Of a stretch of 64,000 nucleotides of DNA, positions 62,562 to 64,000 are shown one piece after another (the first letter of the stretch is position 1; each line of letters opens with the position of its first letter). Position numbers and translations under genes: made by a program. The notes under the pieces are model-generated. The model did no database searches and was not told the DNA's origin. It was given only the letters and a program-made list of their open reading frames with translations. This DNA comes from Pseudanabaena sp. PCC 7367 (GTDB lineage Bacteria > Cyanobacteriota > Cyanobacteriia > Pseudanabaenales > Pseudanabaenaceae). Location: assembly GCF_000317065.1 (NCBI RefSeq), contig NC_019701.1, forward strand, positions 2,418,501 to 2,482,500. Direction: 5' to 3'.

Positions 62562-63092
62562 TCAATTAGGAGGTGCATGATTAAACTGGCTCACCTGGTT
62601 AATTTGAGTCTCCAGCGTATAAGCGCGGTAGCGAGTTTGCTTGAAAGACTTAGCCATCTGCGGATCGATCAGCTTGCTATATTCTTCCAATACCCGCAGC
62701 GCTTCCTGGATGCGGGAACAATTAGCACTCAGTACCGACTCTATATTAAGCCGCCTTTCTTCCTGGGCATGGCTCTGGTTTGTGCCAGGATCCTCTGGGG
62801 TATTGCGAGCCGCCTTGATCTCGGCGCTATGCCATTGGGCGAGTTGCTGGCGTAAATCTTTACATTCCGCCGAAAGTTGGCGATCTTCCAGGCCAAAGCG
62901 ACACCATTCTTCAATTACGCGCAATCCCTCCCGCGCTCGATCTAAATTGGCATCCAAAATGCGATATATGGTCTGGGTTTGTGGCGATCGCCCTGTATCT
63001 TGATCGCTAGTCTGATTTTGAGCCTGTGTTTTCGCCTGTGTTTTCGCCTGAATTTGGGCTTGACTTTGGTTTTGATTATCAATTTGGTTCAC
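62562..63092 (-). CDS. Stand-alone ThiD2-type domain protein (thiamine synthesis)
   Basis: The 176-residue protein has a polar repetitive N-terminus (QAKTQAKTQAQNQ). A helical domain (about 42-165) follows, with IYRILDANLDRAREGLRVIEEW and SRIQEALRVLEEYSKLIDP, the hallmark of the domain normally fused to the N-terminus of cyanobacterial ThiE. The domain ends RYRAYTLETQI, where the fused proteins would continue into the ThiE barrel. Here a normal stop follows. It lies upstream of thiE on the same strand, so the two products may act together. In the family this domain is linked to HMP-P metabolism. Confidence 0.85.
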   Translation of the reverse strand: MNQIDNQNQSQAQIQAKTQAKTQAQNQTSDQDTGRSPQTQTIYRILDANLDRAREGLRVIEEWCRFGLEDRQLSAECKDLRQQLAQWHSAEIKAARNTPEDPGTNQSHAQEERRLNIESVLSANCSRIQEALRVLEEYSKLIDPQMAKSFKQTRYRAYTLETQINQVSQFNHAPPN

Positions 63093-63174
63093 AGCTTTAG
63101 GAAATACCCCTTGCCTATCGACGGCTTTAATGTTTAATTATCCACAGATCATGCTTATTATGATGCAGAGTTCA

Positions 63175-64000
63175 ATGAAGTTGCCGTCAAAGAATATGGG
63201 TGCAAACAAATTTGGTTTAGCGATCGCCTTGGTGGCAATCGGTAGCACCGCTATGGGTGGATATGGTTTGAATAGTTCTGGGGCGATCGCCGCTGAGCTT
63301 CAGGAGCAATCGTCGCACTTGCAATATTTCAGCTTAACCAGCCCAACTATTGAACTGGCGCAGGTGCCAACCAATGGTCAAACCCAAATTTTATTGTATG
63401 TAAATCCTAATGCTGGTAGCGATCGCAATGGTAATGGTAGCCCCCAAGCGCCCTTCAAAACCATCACCAGAGCCATGAGTTTACTCCAGGATGGCAAATC
63501 GGCGGTAATTCAACTTGCGCCTGGCACCTATAGCGAGGACAGTGGCGAAAAATTTCCGCTCCAACTGCGAACTGGCACGATCATTTCTGGTAATGAAACC
63601 AAAAAAGGTGGTGGGATTAAGATCCTGGGCGGTGGCAATTATCGATCGCCCGCCGCTGGAAAACAAAATGTGGCGATCGTGGTGGCCAATCAAGCCCAGA
63701 TTCGCGGGGTGACCGTGACCAATCGCCATGAAAATGGTTATGGCCTCTGGATCGAATCGATTGCCAGTGCGGCGATCGCCAGTAATACCATCAGCGGTAA
63801 TGGCAAGGATGGCATTTATGTTGGTGGTAATGCTACGCCAAGCCTAATCAAAAATGTGCTGGTCACCAATAAAGCTAGTGGTATTCACATTACCGATACG
63901 GCTCAGCCAGAAATCAAAGATAATCTGGTGCAGAGCAATGCGGTGGGCATCACCGTCAATAAAAAAGCCGCACCGCAATTAATTAATAATCGTATTTCCG
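63175..64000 (+). CDS. DUF1565 right-handed beta-helix protein, 5' part
   Basis: The frame stays open to the window end, so the gene is cut at its 3' end. The start MKLPSKNMGANKF leads into a hydrophobic stretch (LAIALVAIGSTAMGGYG), so a signal peptide is likely. Upstream in-frame ATGs at 63151, 63160 and 63163 are possible but less suited. A DUF1565 segment follows, with YVNPNAGSDRNGNGSPQAPFKTI and VIQLAPGTYSEDSG. Repeated turns of a parallel beta-helix come next (GLWIES, GKDGIYV, ASGIHITDT). This fold is common in surface carbohydrate-binding or -degrading proteins. Function is unknown. Confidence 0.85.
   Translation, partial: MKLPSKNMGANKFGLAIALVAIGSTAMGGYGLNSSGAIAAELQEQSSHLQYFSLTSPTIELAQVPTNGQTQILLYVNPNAGSDRNGNGSPQAPFKTITRAMSLLQDGKSAVIQLAPGTYSEDSGEKFPLQLRTGTIISGNETKKGGGIKILGGGNYRSPAAGKQNVAIVVANQAQIRGVTVTNRHENGYGLWIESIASAAIASNTISGNGKDGIYVGGNATPSLIKNVLVTNKASGIHITDTAQPEIKDNLVQSNAVGITVNKKAAPQLINNRIS

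Overview
The window is chromosomal DNA from a cyanobacterium. The octamer GCGATCGC (HIP1) and its core GATCG recur throughout. Several genes are typical of oxygenic phototrophs: psbN/psbH, petH, ferredoxin-dependent sulfite reductase, sufR-sufB-(orf)-sufC-sufD and futA. Base composition is moderate. Intergenic spaces are long and AT-rich, and many carry short perfect tandem duplications. A filamentous Pseudanabaena-type lineage would fit, but the genus is an inference.

Layout. 1-5.4 kb: 3' end of sbcC, a three-receiver/GGDEF-like regulator, a STAS protein and an MscS channel. 5.6-8.0 kb: two tandem RTX-repeat paralogues on the minus strand. 8.8-11.7 kb: cysS and an HD phosphohydrolase. 12.0-17.8 kb: the Fe-S assembly locus. 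sufR is divergent from sufB, and an unexplained membrane-protein gene sits between sufB and sufC-sufD. 17.8-20.4 kb: a cellulose-synthase-like GT2/PilZ protein, convergent with sufD. 21.5-25.7 kb: a HEAT-like protein, a tRNA nucleotidyltransferase with spacer inserts, and a site-2 protease with CBS domains. 25.7-28.7 kb: a truncated esterase remnant and a complete IS21-family element with recognisable ends and a 6-bp target duplication. 28.9-31.8 kb: a large DUF4347/beta-helix/RTX protein. 32.6-35.3 kb: sir and cobS. 36-42.2 kb: minus-strand genes, including a 1266-residue multi-PAS histidine kinase. 42.9-45.9 kb: a zinc-ribbon membrane protein, a Ser/Thr kinase and an IS200-type element. 46.1-51.9 kb: aroQ, a FeoA-domain protein, futA, a disordered putative DNA-binding protein and petH. 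52.8-64 kb: ilvB, a DnaJ-TPR membrane protein, psbN/psbH, tatA, pth, an ABC ATPase, a sugar-nucleotide transferase, an NnrU/Z-ISO-like protein, a RibD-type reductase, thiE and a separate ThiD2-domain gene, and the 5' part of a DUF1565 beta-helix protein cut by the window end.

Most genes are housekeeping. Iron and sulfur handling is a recurring theme (suf, sir, cysS, futA, FeoA), but the genes lie in separate transcription units. The items most worth a second look are: a ribbon-helix-helix-like tail on sulfite reductase; a regulator in which two of three receivers and the GGDEF signature are degenerate; the membrane gene inside the suf locus; a short intergenic unit with promoter and terminator that looks like an unannotated small RNA; a separate ThiD2-domain gene next to thiE; a petH lacking an N-terminal phycobilisome-linker domain; and the well-delimited IS21 copy with a 206-bp istA/istB overlap. 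I saw no CRISPR array, rRNA or tRNA gene.
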